DNA of 64,000 bases from Burkholderia plantarii (GTDB taxonomy: Bacteria; Pseudomonadota; Gammaproteobacteria; Burkholderiales; Burkholderiaceae): assembly GCF_001411805.1 (NCBI RefSeq), contig NZ_CP007212.1, positions 3,348,001-3,412,000 of the forward strand, written 5' to 3'. Shown here one piece after another: positions 1 through 9,082 of the stretch. The notes under the pieces were generated by a model. That model did not search any database. It was given only the letters and a program-made list of their open reading frames with translations, and was not told the origin of the DNA. Made by a program: the position numbers and the translations under genes. Numbering within the stretch: the first letter of the stretch is position 1; each line of letters opens with the position of its first letter.

Positions 1-309
1 GGCCGCTACTGGGGCGCGCTCGAACACGTCCCCTGCCTGCATTTCGAGGCCGCCTACTATCAGCTGCTGGAATTCTGCATCGAGGAGAAGCTCGGCGCGT
101 TCGAGGGCGGCGCGCAGGGCGAGCACAAGCTCACGCGCGGCTTCATGCCCACCGTCACGCGCTCGGCGCACTGGCTCGCGCATCCGGCCTTCTCGGACGC
201 GGTCGGCGATTTCCTCAAGCGCGAGACGGGGCAGATCCACGCCTACGTGGACGAGTTGCGCGAGCACAATCCGTTCAAGGACGGCGCGCCGAAGGACGGT
301 GCGCAGTGA
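1..309 (+). CDS. GNAT-like DUF482 family protein, C-terminal part (cut by window start)
   Basis: An open frame runs from base 1 to a TGA at 307-309 and gives the last 102 residues of a protein whose start lies outside the window. The visible part contains LHFEAAYYQ, then FEGGAQGEHK and a RGFMPT stretch. These are typical of the DUF482 (COG3146) branch of the GNAT acyltransferase fold, often labelled peptidoglycan biosynthesis/recognition protein. The family has no firmly established substrate, so I give no reaction. The C-terminus is short and charged, ending shortly after LREHNPF. The assignment rests on motif memory, not a search. Confidence 0.7.
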   Translation, partial: GRYWGALEHVPCLHFEAAYYQLLEFCIEEKLGAFEGGAQGEHKLTRGFMPTVTRSAHWLAHPAFSDAVGDFLKRETGQIHAYVDELREHNPFKDGAPKDGAQ

Positions 310-372
310 ACGCGCGCCGGCCGCGCGCGGCTTTTCCGAAACCCTGACGGCTCCGCTTTGCGCCGCCCCGCC

Positions 373-870
373 ATGTCCTGGTTCCTGTATCTGATCGAAT
401 GCGACGACGGCAGCGTCTACACCGGCATCACCACCGACGTGGACGCGCGTTTCGCGCGGCACGCGAACGGCACCGGCGCGCGCTACACGCGCTCGCGCAA
501 GCCGCGCGCGGTGCTCGCGGCGTTCCCGCTGGCCGACCGCTCGATCGCCTCGCGCGCCGAATACTGGGTCAAGCGCCTGACGCCGGCGCGCAAGCGCGAA
601 CTCGCGAGCGGGCTGCGCACGCTCGATTCGGTGCTGCCGGCCGGTGTGGTGGCGGCGCCTGAGCCGCTCGATGCGCTCGATGCACCGCCCGGCTTCCGTT
701 CGTTCCATGCCGGCAGCGCGCCTTGGACCATCGAGAGCCTCGACGCCGTCGCGCCGGACCCGCATCCGGAGGGATCCATCATCGCGGGCCGCCGCGCCCG
801 GGCCGGCAAGCCGAACGCCGCGCGCCCGGCCACCGGCCGATCCGGCCACCGCATCTGCGCCGCCTCGTAA
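373..870 (+). CDS. GIY-YIG nuclease family protein
   Basis: The 165-residue product begins MSWFLYLIEC and has the GIY-YIG core in the first 85 residues: YLIEC, then VYTGIT, R31 in DARF, and a conserved ARYTRSRKP segment. This matches the small YhbQ/URI group of predicted nucleases, whose cellular role is poorly known. A longer reading from TTG at 358 is possible, but the ATG at 373 begins right before the fold and matches the family start. After about residue 90 the protein continues as a Pro/Ala/Arg-rich tail of some 75 residues with no recognisable domain, so it is longer than typical ~95-residue relatives. The gene converges on ppa. Confidence 0.8.
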   Translation: MSWFLYLIECDDGSVYTGITTDVDARFARHANGTGARYTRSRKPRAVLAAFPLADRSIASRAEYWVKRLTPARKRELASGLRTLDSVLPAGVVAAPEPLDALDAPPGFRSFHAGSAPWTIESLDAVAPDPHPEGSIIAGRRARAGKPNAARPATGRSGHRICAAS

Positions 871-909
871 CCGCCGCCTCGTAGCCGCCGCCTCGCAGCC
901 GGCACCGCC

Positions 910-950
910 AAAAACAAAACCGCGCGGCCCCGGAACGGGACACACGCGGT
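910..950 (-). terminator. Rho-independent terminator of ppa
   Basis: Read on the minus strand, ACCGCG (950-945) pairs with CGCGGT (924-919). The loop holds an inner CCCG-TTC-CGGG hairpin. A T-rich run, TTTTGTTTTT, follows over 919-910. It lies about 55 bases after the ppa stop codon. Confidence 0.65.
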
Positions 951-1004
951 CTGATACCTCGTCACGAGCGCGGCCTTGCCGGCGGCTGCTCGCCTCGCGC
1001 AGCC

Positions 1005-1532
1005 TTACTTCTTCGCGTTCGCGAGGCCTTCGGTGATTTCCTTGTGCGCAGCGTCGATGCCGGCCCAGCCCTCGACCTTCACCCACTTGCCCTTCTCGAG
1101 CGCCTTGTATTGCTCGAAGAAGTGCTTGATCTGGTCCTTCAGGTACTCGGGTACGTCGTCGATCGACTTGAGGTTGGCCGTCATCGGGCAGACCTTGTCG
1201 TGCGGCACGGCGACCAGCTTCGCGTCGACGCCCGACTCGTCGGTCATCTGCAGCATGCCGAGCGCGCGCGAGCGCACCACCGAGCCGGCCAGCAGCGGGA
1301 ACGGCGTGATCACCAGCACGTCGACCGGATCGCCGTCGCCCGACAGCGTCTGCGGGATGAAGCCGTAGTTGACCGGGTAGCGCATGCCGGTGCCGACGAA
1401 ACGGTCGACCACCAGCAAGCCGAGGTCCTTGTCCGCTTCATACTTGACCGGATCGCTTTGCGCCGGAATTTCGATGATGACGTTGAAATCGTGCGGCAGA
1501 TCCTTGCCGGCCGGAACATTGCTGAAGCTCAT
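1005..1532 (-). CDS. ppa: Inorganic pyrophosphatase
   Basis: Soluble family I pyrophosphatase of 175 residues, which hydrolyses PPi to phosphate in the cytoplasm and pulls biosynthetic reactions forward. The signature DGDPVDVLV, with its metal-binding aspartates, is visible, along with the substrate-site segments VKYE and YPVNYGFIP and a C-terminal [10 protein letters not shown] stretch. I chose the ATG at 1532 ([13 protein letters not shown]), as in relatives. The in-frame ATG at 1565 adds eleven residues not expected for the family. A perfect TATAAT lies on this strand about 70 bases upstream of the start. The gene is monocistronic, with its own terminator downstream. Confidence 0.95.
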   Translation of the reverse strand: MSFSNVPAGKDLPHDFNVIIEIPAQSDPVKYEADKDLGLLVVDRFVGTGMRYPVNYGFIPQTLSGDGDPVDVLVITPFPLLAGSVVRSRALGMLQMTDESGVDAKLVAVPHDKVCPMTANLKSIDDVPEYLKDQIKHFFEQYKALEKGKWVKVEGWAGIDAAHKEITEGLANAKK

Positions 1533-1600
1533 GAGCACTCTCTGCATGACGATGGAAAACGGCACGGGGCGCCAACCAGCGCGGCCCGCGAAGAGCCGCC

Positions 1601-1606
1601 ATTATA
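1601..1606 (-). promoter_or_regulatory. -10 element of the ppa promoter
   Basis: Minus-strand TATAAT (1606 to 1601), a perfect sigma-70 -10 hexamer, lies about 70 bases before the ppa start codon. No convincing -35 hexamer is visible at 16-18 bp, so only the -10 element is called. Confidence 0.5.
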
Positions 1607-1756
1607 GCCAATCACCCGATGGCGCTCGGCCGAAGTTAGGCGCACACTTGGCCGGCATGCGGGCACCGGCCCGTGCGGAGCGGGCTCCGCGCCGCATGTG
1701 TACCGAACCCGACAAAACCTGAAACGCGCATCGACACCCACGATCCGGGAGCAGGC

Positions 1757-3196
1757 ATGGAAGAGGCAAGGCACTTCATCGCGGGCGAATGGGTCGCGCC
1801 CGCGAGCGGCGAGACGCTCGCCGTCATCGACCCGTCCGACGGCGCGCCGTTCGCGCGCCTCGCACGCGGCAACGCCGCCGACATCGACGCCGCGGTACGC
1901 GCCGCGCGCGCGGCCTTCGAGGGCGCCTGGGGCGCGACCAGCGCCGCCGAGCGCGGCCGGCTGCTGTACCGGCTGTCGCAGCGCGTGGCCGAGCAGCGGG
2001 ACGCGCTCGCGCGGCTCGAATGCCGCGACACCGGCAAGCCGCTCAAGCAGGCGCGCGCCGACGCCGACGCGCTCGCGCGCTACTTCGAGTTCTACGCCGG
2101 CGCGGCCGACAAGCTGCACGGCGAGACGCTGCCCTACCAGGCCGGCTACACGGTGCTGACGCTGCGCGAGCCGCACGGCGTGACCGGCCACATCGTGCCG
2201 TGGAACTACCCGATGCAGATCTTCGGGCGCAGCGTCGGCGCGGCGCTCGCCACCGGCAACGCCTGCGTCGTGAAGCCGGCCGAGGACGCGTGCCTGTCGC
2301 TGCTGCACGTCGCGCGACTCGCGGCCGAGGCCGGCCTGCCGCCGGGCGCGCTGAACATCGTCACCGGCACCGGCCACGAGGCCGGCGCAGCGCTCACCGC
2401 CCATCCCGGCATCGACCACATCTCGTTTACGGGCTCGCCCGAGACCGGCCGACTGGTCGCGCTGGCCGCCGCCGAGCGGCACCTGCCGGTCACGCTCGAA
2501 CTGGGCGGCAAGTCCCCGCAGCTCGTGTTCGCCGACGCCGATCTCGACGCCGCGCTGCCGGTGCTGGTCTCGGCGATCGTGCAGAACGGCGGCCAGACCT
2601 GCTCGGCAGGCAGCCGCGTGCTGATCGAGCGCGCCGTCTACGAGCCGCTGCTCGATCGGCTCGCCACCGCGTTCGGCGCGCTGCGCGTCGGCCCCGGCCT
2701 CGCCGATCTCGACTGCGGCCCGCTCATCAACGCGAAGCAGCAGCAGCGCGTCCGGGATTTCCTGTCCGACGCGCAGCACGACGGCATCGCGATGGCCGCG
2801 CAGGGCGAGATCGTGCCCGAGGCGCCCGAGAGCGGCTTCTATCAGGCGCCGACGCTGCTGCGCGACGTGCCGCCCCCGCACCGGCTCGCGCAGGAGGAAG
2901 TGTTCGGCCCGGTGCTGGCCGCGCTGCCGTTCCATGACGAGGAGGAAGCCGTCGCGCTCGCCAACGGCACCGCCTACGGGCTCGTCGCCGGCATCTGGAC
3001 CCGCGACGGCGCGCGCCAGATGCGGCTCGCGCGACGCGTGCGGGCCGGCCAGGTGTTCGTCAACAACTACGGCGCGGGCGGCGGCGTCGAGCTGCCGTTC
3101 GGCGGCAGCGGGCGCTCGGGGCACGGCCGCGAGAAGGGCTTCGAGGCGCTCTACGGCTTCACGGTGCTGAAGACCGTCGCGCTGAAACACGGCTGA
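1757..3196 (+). CDS. NAD(P)-dependent aldehyde dehydrogenase
   Basis: Aldehyde dehydrogenase of 479 residues that oxidises an aldehyde to the carboxylic acid with NAD(P)+. Visible catalytic features are Asn150 in PWNYP, the general base Glu248 in LELGGKSP, and the nucleophile Cys282 in GGQTCSAGS. The C-terminal PFGGSGRSGHGREKG stretch is typical of the betaine/4-aminobutyraldehyde type branch, but the substrate cannot be read from sequence. The start is the ATG at 1757, which has a GGGAGC ribosome site a few bases upstream. An in-frame start at 1673 would add 28 unconserved residues. A short-chain dehydrogenase and an MFS importer follow on the same strand, suggesting a small catabolic unit for an alcohol or acid. 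Confidence 0.9.
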   Translation: MEEARHFIAGEWVAPASGETLAVIDPSDGAPFARLARGNAADIDAAVRAARAAFEGAWGATSAAERGRLLYRLSQRVAEQRDALARLECRDTGKPLKQARADADALARYFEFYAGAADKLHGETLPYQAGYTVLTLREPHGVTGHIVPWNYPMQIFGRSVGAALATGNACVVKPAEDACLSLLHVARLAAEAGLPPGALNIVTGTGHEAGAALTAHPGIDHISFTGSPETGRLVALAAAERHLPVTLELGGKSPQLVFADADLDAALPVLVSAIVQNGGQTCSAGSRVLIERAVYEPLLDRLATAFGALRVGPGLADLDCGPLINAKQQQRVRDFLSDAQHDGIAMAAQGEIVPEAPESGFYQAPTLLRDVPPPHRLAQEEVFGPVLAALPFHDEEEAVALANGTAYGLVAGIWTRDGARQMRLARRVRAGQVFVNNYGAGGGVELPFGGSGRSGHGREKGFEALYGFTVLKTVALKHG

Positions 3197-3358
3197 CCCG
3201 CGCGGGCAGGCGGCCCGCCGCCTTTTCTCCGGTTCCGGATTACGCGTCCCGCGTCGGGCGCCAGCGCGACGCGCCGGCCCGGCACGATCCGGCAACGCGG
3301 CGGCAAACTCAACGGCAGCGCAACGACTACCCGACCTGAAACGGACAAGGAGACATCC

Positions 3359-4117
3359 ATGCGGCTTGCGGGCAAGACGGCGATCGTCACGGGCGGCGGC
3401 TCGGGCTTCGGCGAGGGCATCGCCAGAACCTACGCGCGCGAGGGCGCGAACGTGATCATCAACGACCTGAACGGCGCGGCCGCCGAGCGTGTGGCCAGCG
3501 AGATAGCGGTGGCGGGCGGCCGCGCGATCGCGATCGCCGGCGACGTCTCGAAGGGCGAGGACTGGCGCGCGCTGCTCGCCGCCGCGCTCGACGATTTCCA
3601 CCAGATCCACGTGATCGTCAACAACGCCGGCACCACGCACCGCAACAAGCCCGTGCTCGACGTGAGCGAGGCCGAATACGACCGCGTCTACGCCGTCAAC
3701 ATGAAAAGCCTGTTCTGGAGCGTGCAGACGCTGGTGCCGTATTTCCGCGAGGTCGGCGGCGGCGTGTTCGTCAACATCGCGTCCACCGCCGGGATCCGGC
3801 CGCGCCCCGGCCTCGTCTGGTACAACAGCACGAAGGGCGCGATGATCACCGCCAGCAAGGCGCTCGCGGCCGAGCTCGGCGCCGACCGGATCCGCGTCAA
3901 CTGCATCAACCCGGTGCTCGGCGAGACCGGCCTCATGACCGAGTTCATGGGCGTCGACGACACACCCGAGAATCGCCAGCGCTTCCTCGCCACGATCCCG
4001 CTCGGCCGGCTCTCGACGCCGCAGGACATCGCCAACGCGGCGCTCTACCTGGCCTCCGACGAGGCCGAATTCATCACCGGCGTCTGCATCGAGGTGGACG
4101 GCGGACGCTGCATCTGA
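3359..4117 (+). CDS. SDR family NAD(P)-dependent oxidoreductase
   Basis: Classical short-chain dehydrogenase/reductase of 252 residues. The Rossmann glycine motif TGGGSGFGEG lies at residues 11-20, the NNAG motif near 88-91, and the catalytic residues are Ser142 (IASTAG), Tyr155 and Lys159 (YNSTK). Asp36 at the end of the second strand suggests a preference for NAD(H), which is an inference. It resembles 3-ketoacyl-reductase or glucose dehydrogenase-like enzymes, but the substrate is unknown. The start ATG has a good AGGAGA site. It lies 162 bases after the aldehyde dehydrogenase and 87 bases before the MFS gene on the same strand, so the three probably serve one pathway. Confidence 0.88.
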   Translation: MRLAGKTAIVTGGGSGFGEGIARTYAREGANVIINDLNGAAAERVASEIAVAGGRAIAIAGDVSKGEDWRALLAAALDDFHQIHVIVNNAGTTHRNKPVLDVSEAEYDRVYAVNMKSLFWSVQTLVPYFREVGGGVFVNIASTAGIRPRPGLVWYNSTKGAMITASKALAAELGADRIRVNCINPVLGETGLMTEFMGVDDTPENRQRFLATIPLGRLSTPQDIANAALYLASDEAEFITGVCIEVDGGRCI

Positions 4118-4204
4118 AGCAGCAGGCGCGCCGCGCAACCGCGGCATCGCGGCATCGCGGCACCGATACCAATACGACAAAATCATCACACCAGGAGACG
4201 ACAC

Positions 4205-5509
4205 ATGGCGAGCACCGTAACGGCCGATCCCGGCCAGCCGTCCGCGTTCGAGGCGGCCACCTACCGCAAGGTCACCTGGCGGCTCGCGCCGCTGCTGATG
4301 CTCTGCTACGTGGTGGCCTATCTCGACCGCGTCAACGTCGGCTTCGCGAAGCTGCAGATGGCCGCCGACCTGAACCTGTCCGACACCGTCTACGGGCTCG
4401 GCGCCGGCATCTTCTTCTTCGGCTATTTCCTGTTCGAGGTGCCGAGCAACATCATCCTGCACCGCGTGGGCGCGCGAGTCTGGATCGCGCGGATCATGAT
4501 CACCTGGGGTTTGATCTCGGCGCTGATGATGTTCGTCACCACGCCGGCGATGTTCTACGTGATGCGCTTCCTGCTGGGGGTGGCCGAGGCCGGCTTCTTT
4601 CCCGGCGTGATCCTCTACCTGACCTACTGGTATCCGGCGCACCGGCGCGGGCGCATGACCACCTTCTTCATGACCGCGATCGCGATCTCGGGCGTGGTGG
4701 GCGGGCCGGTGTCGGGCTACATCCTGAAGCACTTCCACGGCGCGAACGGCTGGCACGGCTGGCAGTGGCTGTTCCTGCTGGAAGGGATTCCGTCGATCCT
4801 GGTCGGGCTGCTGGTGCTGCTCCGGCTCGAGGATCGCATCGCCCGCGCGGCCTGGCTCAGCGACGACGAGAAGGCGCTGCTGATGCGCAACGTGGCCGAC
4901 GAGGAAGCGCTCAAGGACGACCCGTCGGTAGCGCGCGTGCTGGCGAGCCCGCGCGTCTGGCTGATGGCGCTGATCTATTTCTCGTTCGTGATGGGCCTGT
5001 ACGGCGTGGGCTTCTGGCTGCCCACCATCATCAAGTCGACCGGCGTGACCGACGCGTTCACGATCGGCCTGCTCTCGGCGATTCCCTATGCGGCGGCCGT
5101 GATCGGCATGATCCTGATCGCGCGCAGCGCCGACCGCCATCGCGAGCGTCGCTGGCACCTCGCGTTCCCCGCCGCGCTCGGCGCGCTCGGGCTGCTGCTG
5201 TCGGTGATGTGGGCGGACCAGACCGCGCTCGCGATGGTGGGCCTCACGCTCGCGACGATCGGCATCCTGACCACGCTGCCGCTGTTCTGGAGCCTGCCCA
5301 CCGCGTTCCTCGGCGGCACCGCGGCCGCGGCCGGCATCGCGCTGGTCAACTCGATCGGCAACCTGGCCGGCTTCCTGAGCCCCTACATGATCGGCTGGCT
5401 CAAGACCGTGACCGGCTCGAACGCACCCGGGATGCTGATGCTGGCCGCATTCTGCGTGCTGGGCGGCCTGCTCGCGCTGTCGGTGCCGAAGGCGCTCGTC
5501 AACCGCTAG
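4205..5509 (+). CDS. MFS transporter, anion:cation symporter (ACS) type
   Basis: Twelve-helix major facilitator of 434 residues, similar in layout to the ACS family (phthalate, tartrate, hexuronate, 4-hydroxyphenylacetate carriers). The hallmark LDRVNVGFA lies at the end of helix 1 (residues 39-47), and the RFLLGVAEAGFFPGV segment in helix 4 is also typical. A long central cytoplasmic loop is visible around residues 205-245. The start ATG has a strong CCAGGAGA site. The gene closes the dehydrogenase cluster and ends just before a strong hairpin shared with hemY. The likely role is uptake of an organic acid used by the upstream dehydrogenases; the substrate is not known. Confidence 0.88.
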   Translation: MASTVTADPGQPSAFEAATYRKVTWRLAPLLMLCYVVAYLDRVNVGFAKLQMAADLNLSDTVYGLGAGIFFFGYFLFEVPSNIILHRVGARVWIARIMITWGLISALMMFVTTPAMFYVMRFLLGVAEAGFFPGVILYLTYWYPAHRRGRMTTFFMTAIAISGVVGGPVSGYILKHFHGANGWHGWQWLFLLEGIPSILVGLLVLLRLEDRIARAAWLSDDEKALLMRNVADEEALKDDPSVARVLASPRVWLMALIYFSFVMGLYGVGFWLPTIIKSTGVTDAFTIGLLSAIPYAAAVIGMILIARSADRHRERRWHLAFPAALGALGLLLSVMWADQTALAMVGLTLATIGILTTLPLFWSLPTAFLGGTAAAAGIALVNSIGNLAGFLSPYMIGWLKTVTGSNAPGMLMLAAFCVLGGLLALSVPKALVNR

Positions 5510-5514
5510 AAAGC

Positions 5515-5542
5515 GAAACGGCAGCCCGAAGGCTGCCGTTTC
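5515..5542. terminator. Bidirectional terminator between MFS gene and hemY
   Basis: GAAACGGCAGCC (5515-5526), loop CGAA, then GGCTGCCGTTTC (5531-5542). The 12-bp perfect stem has A and T flanks and lies 6 bases after the MFS stop and 29 bases after the hemY stop on the other strand. Confidence 0.85.
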
Positions 5543-5570
5543 ACGGAAACGCCTGCGCCAGCGCGAGCGG

Positions 5571-6767
5571 CTAGGCGAGGTGCGTCGCCAGCGCGCTTTC
5601 GCGGTAGTGGCGCGCCGCCTTGTCCGGTTCGCCGAGATGCTCGAACAGGCTCGCCAGCGCGCGATGCGCGCGCACCTTCAGCGCATCGTTGTCGGAGAGC
5701 TTCAGCGCCGCTTCCAGGAACGACTGCGCCTTGCCCCACAGCTGCTGCTTCTCGCAAAGCCGGCCGAGCGCCACCAGCAGGTCGGCGTCGTCGGCGTGAT
5801 CGCGCCGCCAGCCCTCGGCCTTCTGGATCAGCGGCAGCGCATCGGCGCTCGCGGTGTCGGGATAGCGGCGCAGCAGGCGCGCGTCCCAGTGGTGCGCGAG
5901 CGCGTCCTCGACGATGCGGCGCGCCTCGGGCTGGCGATCGAGCGCGACCAGCAGCTCGGCGGCCAGGTCGGCCAGGCGCGGCGACTGCCGCTCGGTCGCC
6001 GACAGCGACTGCCACACCTCCAGCAGCGCGTCCGCGTCGTGGCGGCGGTCGCGCAGCAGATGCTCGGCCGCCTGCTGGCGCATGCGCACCGCCGCGGCCG
6101 GATGCAGCGCCTCGCGCTTTTCGAGCGCCTTGGCGAGCTTCAGCACCTCGGCCCAGTTCTTCAACTGCTGCTGCGCGCGCAGCGCGACCTGCTGCGCGTG
6201 GATGCGCTTGCCGCCCGACTGCTGCATCTCGGCGAGCGCGGCCAGCGCACCCTCGGCGTCGCGCGCCTCGGCGCGCATGTCGGCCGTCGCGAGCAGCCGC
6301 GCTTCCTGCCACTCGTTGGCATCGACCTTCGCGAGCCACTCGTCGCGGCGCGCGTATTCGTGCATGCGATGCGCGGCCACCGCGCCGACGAGGCCCGCCG
6401 CGCCCTGGTTCGCATCGACCGCGAGCGCGTCGCGCGCGGCCTTCTCGGCACGCGAGAAGCGGCCCGCGTAGAGGTTCGCGATCGCGTCGCGCAGCGAGGC
6501 ATGCGCCTTCTCGTGGCGCATCCGCGCGCGATAGGCGGCCACCCGCTGCGGCATGCGCCAGACGTTGCGCACGATGCGCAGCAGCGCGTAGATCACGATG
6601 AACAGCACCACGATCGCGACGATGAACAGGTTCAGCGACACGTCCACTCGATACGGCGGATAGACGATCAGCACCTGGCCGCCGTCGAAGCGGCCGACCG
6701 TGGCGAGCGCCACGGCGACGGCGAACAGCACGGCCAGCCAGAGGATTCCTCGCAGCGTCATCGTCAC
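5571..6767 (-). CDS. hemY: Heme biosynthesis HemY family TPR protein
   Basis: Inner-membrane protein of 398 residues. The HemY_N region has two hydrophobic segments (about residues 6-27 and 45-66) with the conserved GRFDGGQVLIVYPPYRVDVS between them. A long alpha-helical, Ala/Arg-rich TPR-like part follows to the end. This is the proteobacterial HemY of the hemCDXY operon, not the protoporphyrinogen oxidase of Bacillus that shares the name. Its exact role in heme synthesis is not settled. The GTG at 6767 overlaps the hemDX stop by four bases, and an ATG two codons later is an equally good start. It is the last gene of the operon. Confidence 0.88.
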   Translation of the reverse strand: MTMTLRGILWLAVLFAVAVALATVGRFDGGQVLIVYPPYRVDVSLNLFIVAIVVLFIVIYALLRIVRNVWRMPQRVAAYRARMRHEKAHASLRDAIANLYAGRFSRAEKAARDALAVDANQGAAGLVGAVAAHRMHEYARRDEWLAKVDANEWQEARLLATADMRAEARDAEGALAALAEMQQSGGKRIHAQQVALRAQQQLKNWAEVLKLAKALEKREALHPAAAVRMRQQAAEHLLRDRRHDADALLEVWQSLSATERQSPRLADLAAELLVALDRQPEARRIVEDALAHHWDARLLRRYPDTASADALPLIQKAEGWRRDHADDADLLVALGRLCEKQQLWGKAQSFLEAALKLSDNDALKVRAHRALASLFEHLGEPDKAARHYRESALATHLA

Positions 6768-9082
6768 CCCCGGCTCTTGAACTGTTGGATCGCGGAGAGG
6801 CTCGTGTTCAGATTCGGCACCGCGACCGACAGCGACGCCGCATCGACCTGCTTCAGCAGGTCCTGCACCGTGCGCGTGTCCTTCGACGAGGCGTCGAAAT
6901 AGCGGCCGAGCGCGGCCTGCGCCGCGTGCAGATCGGACTTCATCGCCGCGTCGTTGCGCGCGAGCAGCGAGAGCCGCGCCGTGAGCAGGCGCAGCTTGAC
7001 GTTCTCGCGCACGAAGTAGCCCTGCTCGGGCGAGGTCAGCATCGCATCCGCGTTATCGATGCGGCGTACCTGCACGAGGCTCGTGAGCTGCGCGGCGACA
7101 CCGGTGGACAGGTCGTGCCACCAGATCTTCCAGCGCGGCTGGCCGGTGGCGGCAGCCTGCTGCGCGGCGTCGGCCGGATGGGCGGCGCGCGGCACCGCGC
7201 GGCCGATCGGCGCCTCGCCCGCGAGCGGCAGCGCGTCGATGCGGCCGATCGCGTCGTCGAGCTTGATGGCCAGACCGGTCAGGTCGACCGGCGGCGCGGC
7301 CTTGAGCTTGTCGATGTCCTGCGCGAGCGCCTTGCGTACCGCGATCGCCTGCGCGCCTTGCGAGGTGGCGAGCTGCGCGTCGGCGTTCTGCAGCGCGACC
7401 AGCGCGAGCTGCGTGTCGCCCGTGAGCTGCAGCTGCTGGCTCGCGCCCGACAGCGTCTGCTCGACCTGGTCGAGCAGCCAGGCGTCGCGGTTGCGCGACA
7501 GGTCCTGGTATTGCTGCTGCAACGCCTGCTGCTGCGCCTGCGCGTCGGCGAGCTTGCCGGCGAACTGCGAGATCTGGCCGTCCACCTGATGGCTGTAGAC
7601 GAGCGCCTGTTCGGCCTGGCGCCGCGCCGCGGCGGCGGCCGCGTCGAGCGTCTTCTGGCGCTGCGCCGTGATCCGGTCGAGCTCTTCGATCTTGCGGTTC
7701 AGCACGTAGCCGCCGGCGCCCGCGCCACAGGCGAGCACCACCACCACGCACCAGAGCAGCACGCCGGCCGCGCCGCCGCGGCGTTTCGGGCCCTGTGCCT
7801 CGAACGGCGTGAACGGGGGATTGGGCGGCGGCGCCGCGGGCCGCGCGGGCGCACTGCCGGTGCCCGCGGAAGTCGCCTTGCTGGAATCGTTGGTGTCTGT
7901 CATGCGAGAGGGTACCGAGGCGGCTTGCGCCGCGTGAGCGGCCGTGTCGGCCAACGTTCTGAATGCGCGGACGATCCGTTCGTCGCCCGCGCCGGACTGC
8001 GTAATCGTATCAAAACCCAATGCCCGCGCCGTATCGGCGATGCGCGGATGGGGCGCGACCAGCGGCGCGTGCTGCAGCGCCTCGATCTCGACCGCGGTCA
8101 GGTGGTCGATCGCGAGTTCGTGCAGGTTGCGCACGCCCTCCGAACTCGTCACCAGCCACGCATGCGGCGCGCCGCCCAGCAGCGCGTGGACGCGCTCCCA
8201 GGCGCCGATCGACGGTTCCGGCACGATCCGGCGATAGGCAGCCACCAGCTCGACCTCGGCGCCGGCCTCGCGCAGCCGCGTGGCGAGCCATTCGCGGCCG
8301 CCGTCGCCGCGCACGATCAGCACGCGTTTGCCGGCGAGCGGGCCGGCGGCCACGGCGGGCGGCGGCGCGGCGGCGTCGGGACGGCCGGAAGCGGGATCAG
8401 AATCGGGGGCCGGATGCGCCGCGGACTCGGGCTCGCGCGACCCGGGCGAACCCGGTGCGGCGGAGGAAGCGGAGAAATGCTGCGCCGCGTCCGAATCGAC
8501 GCCCGCTTCCCGCGTGGCGCCGTCGTCGCGGCGATCGAGGGCCACGCCGTCGCTCGCCCTGGCGCCGGCCGCGTCATCAGCCACCTGATCGGCCGGCCGC
8601 GTGCCCGGATCGACCGGGTGGCTCGCACCGAACGCGCGCTCGATCTGTGCGTAAAGGCTTTCGGAATCGTAGCGAGGCTCGCCGCCGTCCGGCCCGGCGC
8701 CCGTGCCCGTCTCCGGCAAGCCGTCGGCCGCATCCGCGCCGCCCGGCGCGATCACGCGATGCGCGGGCGCCGCGATGCCGTGCCGCGCCAGCGCCGCCAC
8801 GCTGCCCGGCCCGACCACGCCCACCGGCAGCGAGTGCGGCCAGATCGCGCCGAAGCGCGCGAGCGCGCGGTCGATCGCGTTCGGCGAGACGAACACCACC
8901 AGCGCATAGGCATCGAGGCGCGCGAGCGCCGCGTCGAGCGGGCCGAAGTCCGCCGCGGGCGCGATGTCGATCAGCGGGAAGTCGAGGCTGTCGATGCCGG
9001 CCGCCGCGAGTTGCGCGGCGAGCGCCGCCGATTGCCCTTCGGGCTTCGTCAGCACCGCCGTGAACGCGCGGGCGGCGGCCAT
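6764..9082 (-). CDS. hemDX: Fused uroporphyrinogen-III synthase HemD / membrane protein HemX
   Basis: A 772-residue fusion. Residues 1-385 are uroporphyrinogen-III synthase, which closes and inverts ring D of hydroxymethylbilane. Both subdomains are visible (LTKPEG...VVFVSPNAID...VVGPGS, and LAGKRVLIVRGDGGREWL...WLVTSSEGV). Residues 394-772 are HemX: a Pro-rich linker, one membrane span near 440-460, then a coiled-coil region. The HemD hinge carries a disordered insert of about 95 residues (roughly 150-247), rich in Asp, Ala, Ser and Pro. The ATG at 9082 overlaps the hemC stop as ATGA. An internal ATG at 7903 (MTDTNDSSK) lacks a ribosome site, so separate HemX synthesis looks unlikely. Such fusions are known in Burkholderia. 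Confidence 0.9.
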   Translation of the reverse strand: MAAARAFTAVLTKPEGQSAALAAQLAAAGIDSLDFPLIDIAPAADFGPLDAALARLDAYALVVFVSPNAIDRALARFGAIWPHSLPVGVVGPGSVAALARHGIAAPAHRVIAPGGADAADGLPETGTGAGPDGGEPRYDSESLYAQIERAFGASHPVDPGTRPADQVADDAAGARASDGVALDRRDDGATREAGVDSDAAQHFSASSAAPGSPGSREPESAAHPAPDSDPASGRPDAAAPPPAVAAGPLAGKRVLIVRGDGGREWLATRLREAGAEVELVAAYRRIVPEPSIGAWERVHALLGGAPHAWLVTSSEGVRNLHELAIDHLTAVEIEALQHAPLVAPHPRIADTARALGFDTITQSGAGDERIVRAFRTLADTAAHAAQAASVPSRMTDTNDSSKATSAGTGSAPARPAAPPPNPPFTPFEAQGPKRRGGAAGVLLWCVVVVLACGAGAGGYVLNRKIEELDRITAQRQKTLDAAAAAARRQAEQALVYSHQVDGQISQFAGKLADAQAQQQALQQQYQDLSRNRDAWLLDQVEQTLSGASQQLQLTGDTQLALVALQNADAQLATSQGAQAIAVRKALAQDIDKLKAAPPVDLTGLAIKLDDAIGRIDALPLAGEAPIGRAVPRAAHPADAAQQAAATGQPRWKIWWHDLSTGVAAQLTSLVQVRRIDNADAMLTSPEQGYFVRENVKLRLLTARLSLLARNDAAMKSDLHAAQAALGRYFDASSKDTRTVQDLLKQVDAASLSVAVPNLNTSLSAIQQFKSRG

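Noticed and set aside
1529..5158. A 1209-codon open frame antisense to the dehydrogenase/MFS genes
   Set aside because: It is a by-product of high GC content; the translation is Arg/Ala/His-rich without domains, while the opposite strand encodes three clear enzymes. The same applies to other long antisense frames (6785-9538 +, 11072-13531 -, 45243-49073 +).
7901..7903. Separate start for HemX at the internal ATG
   Set aside because: No ribosome site upstream and the frame is continuous with HemD; the fused form is the simpler reading.
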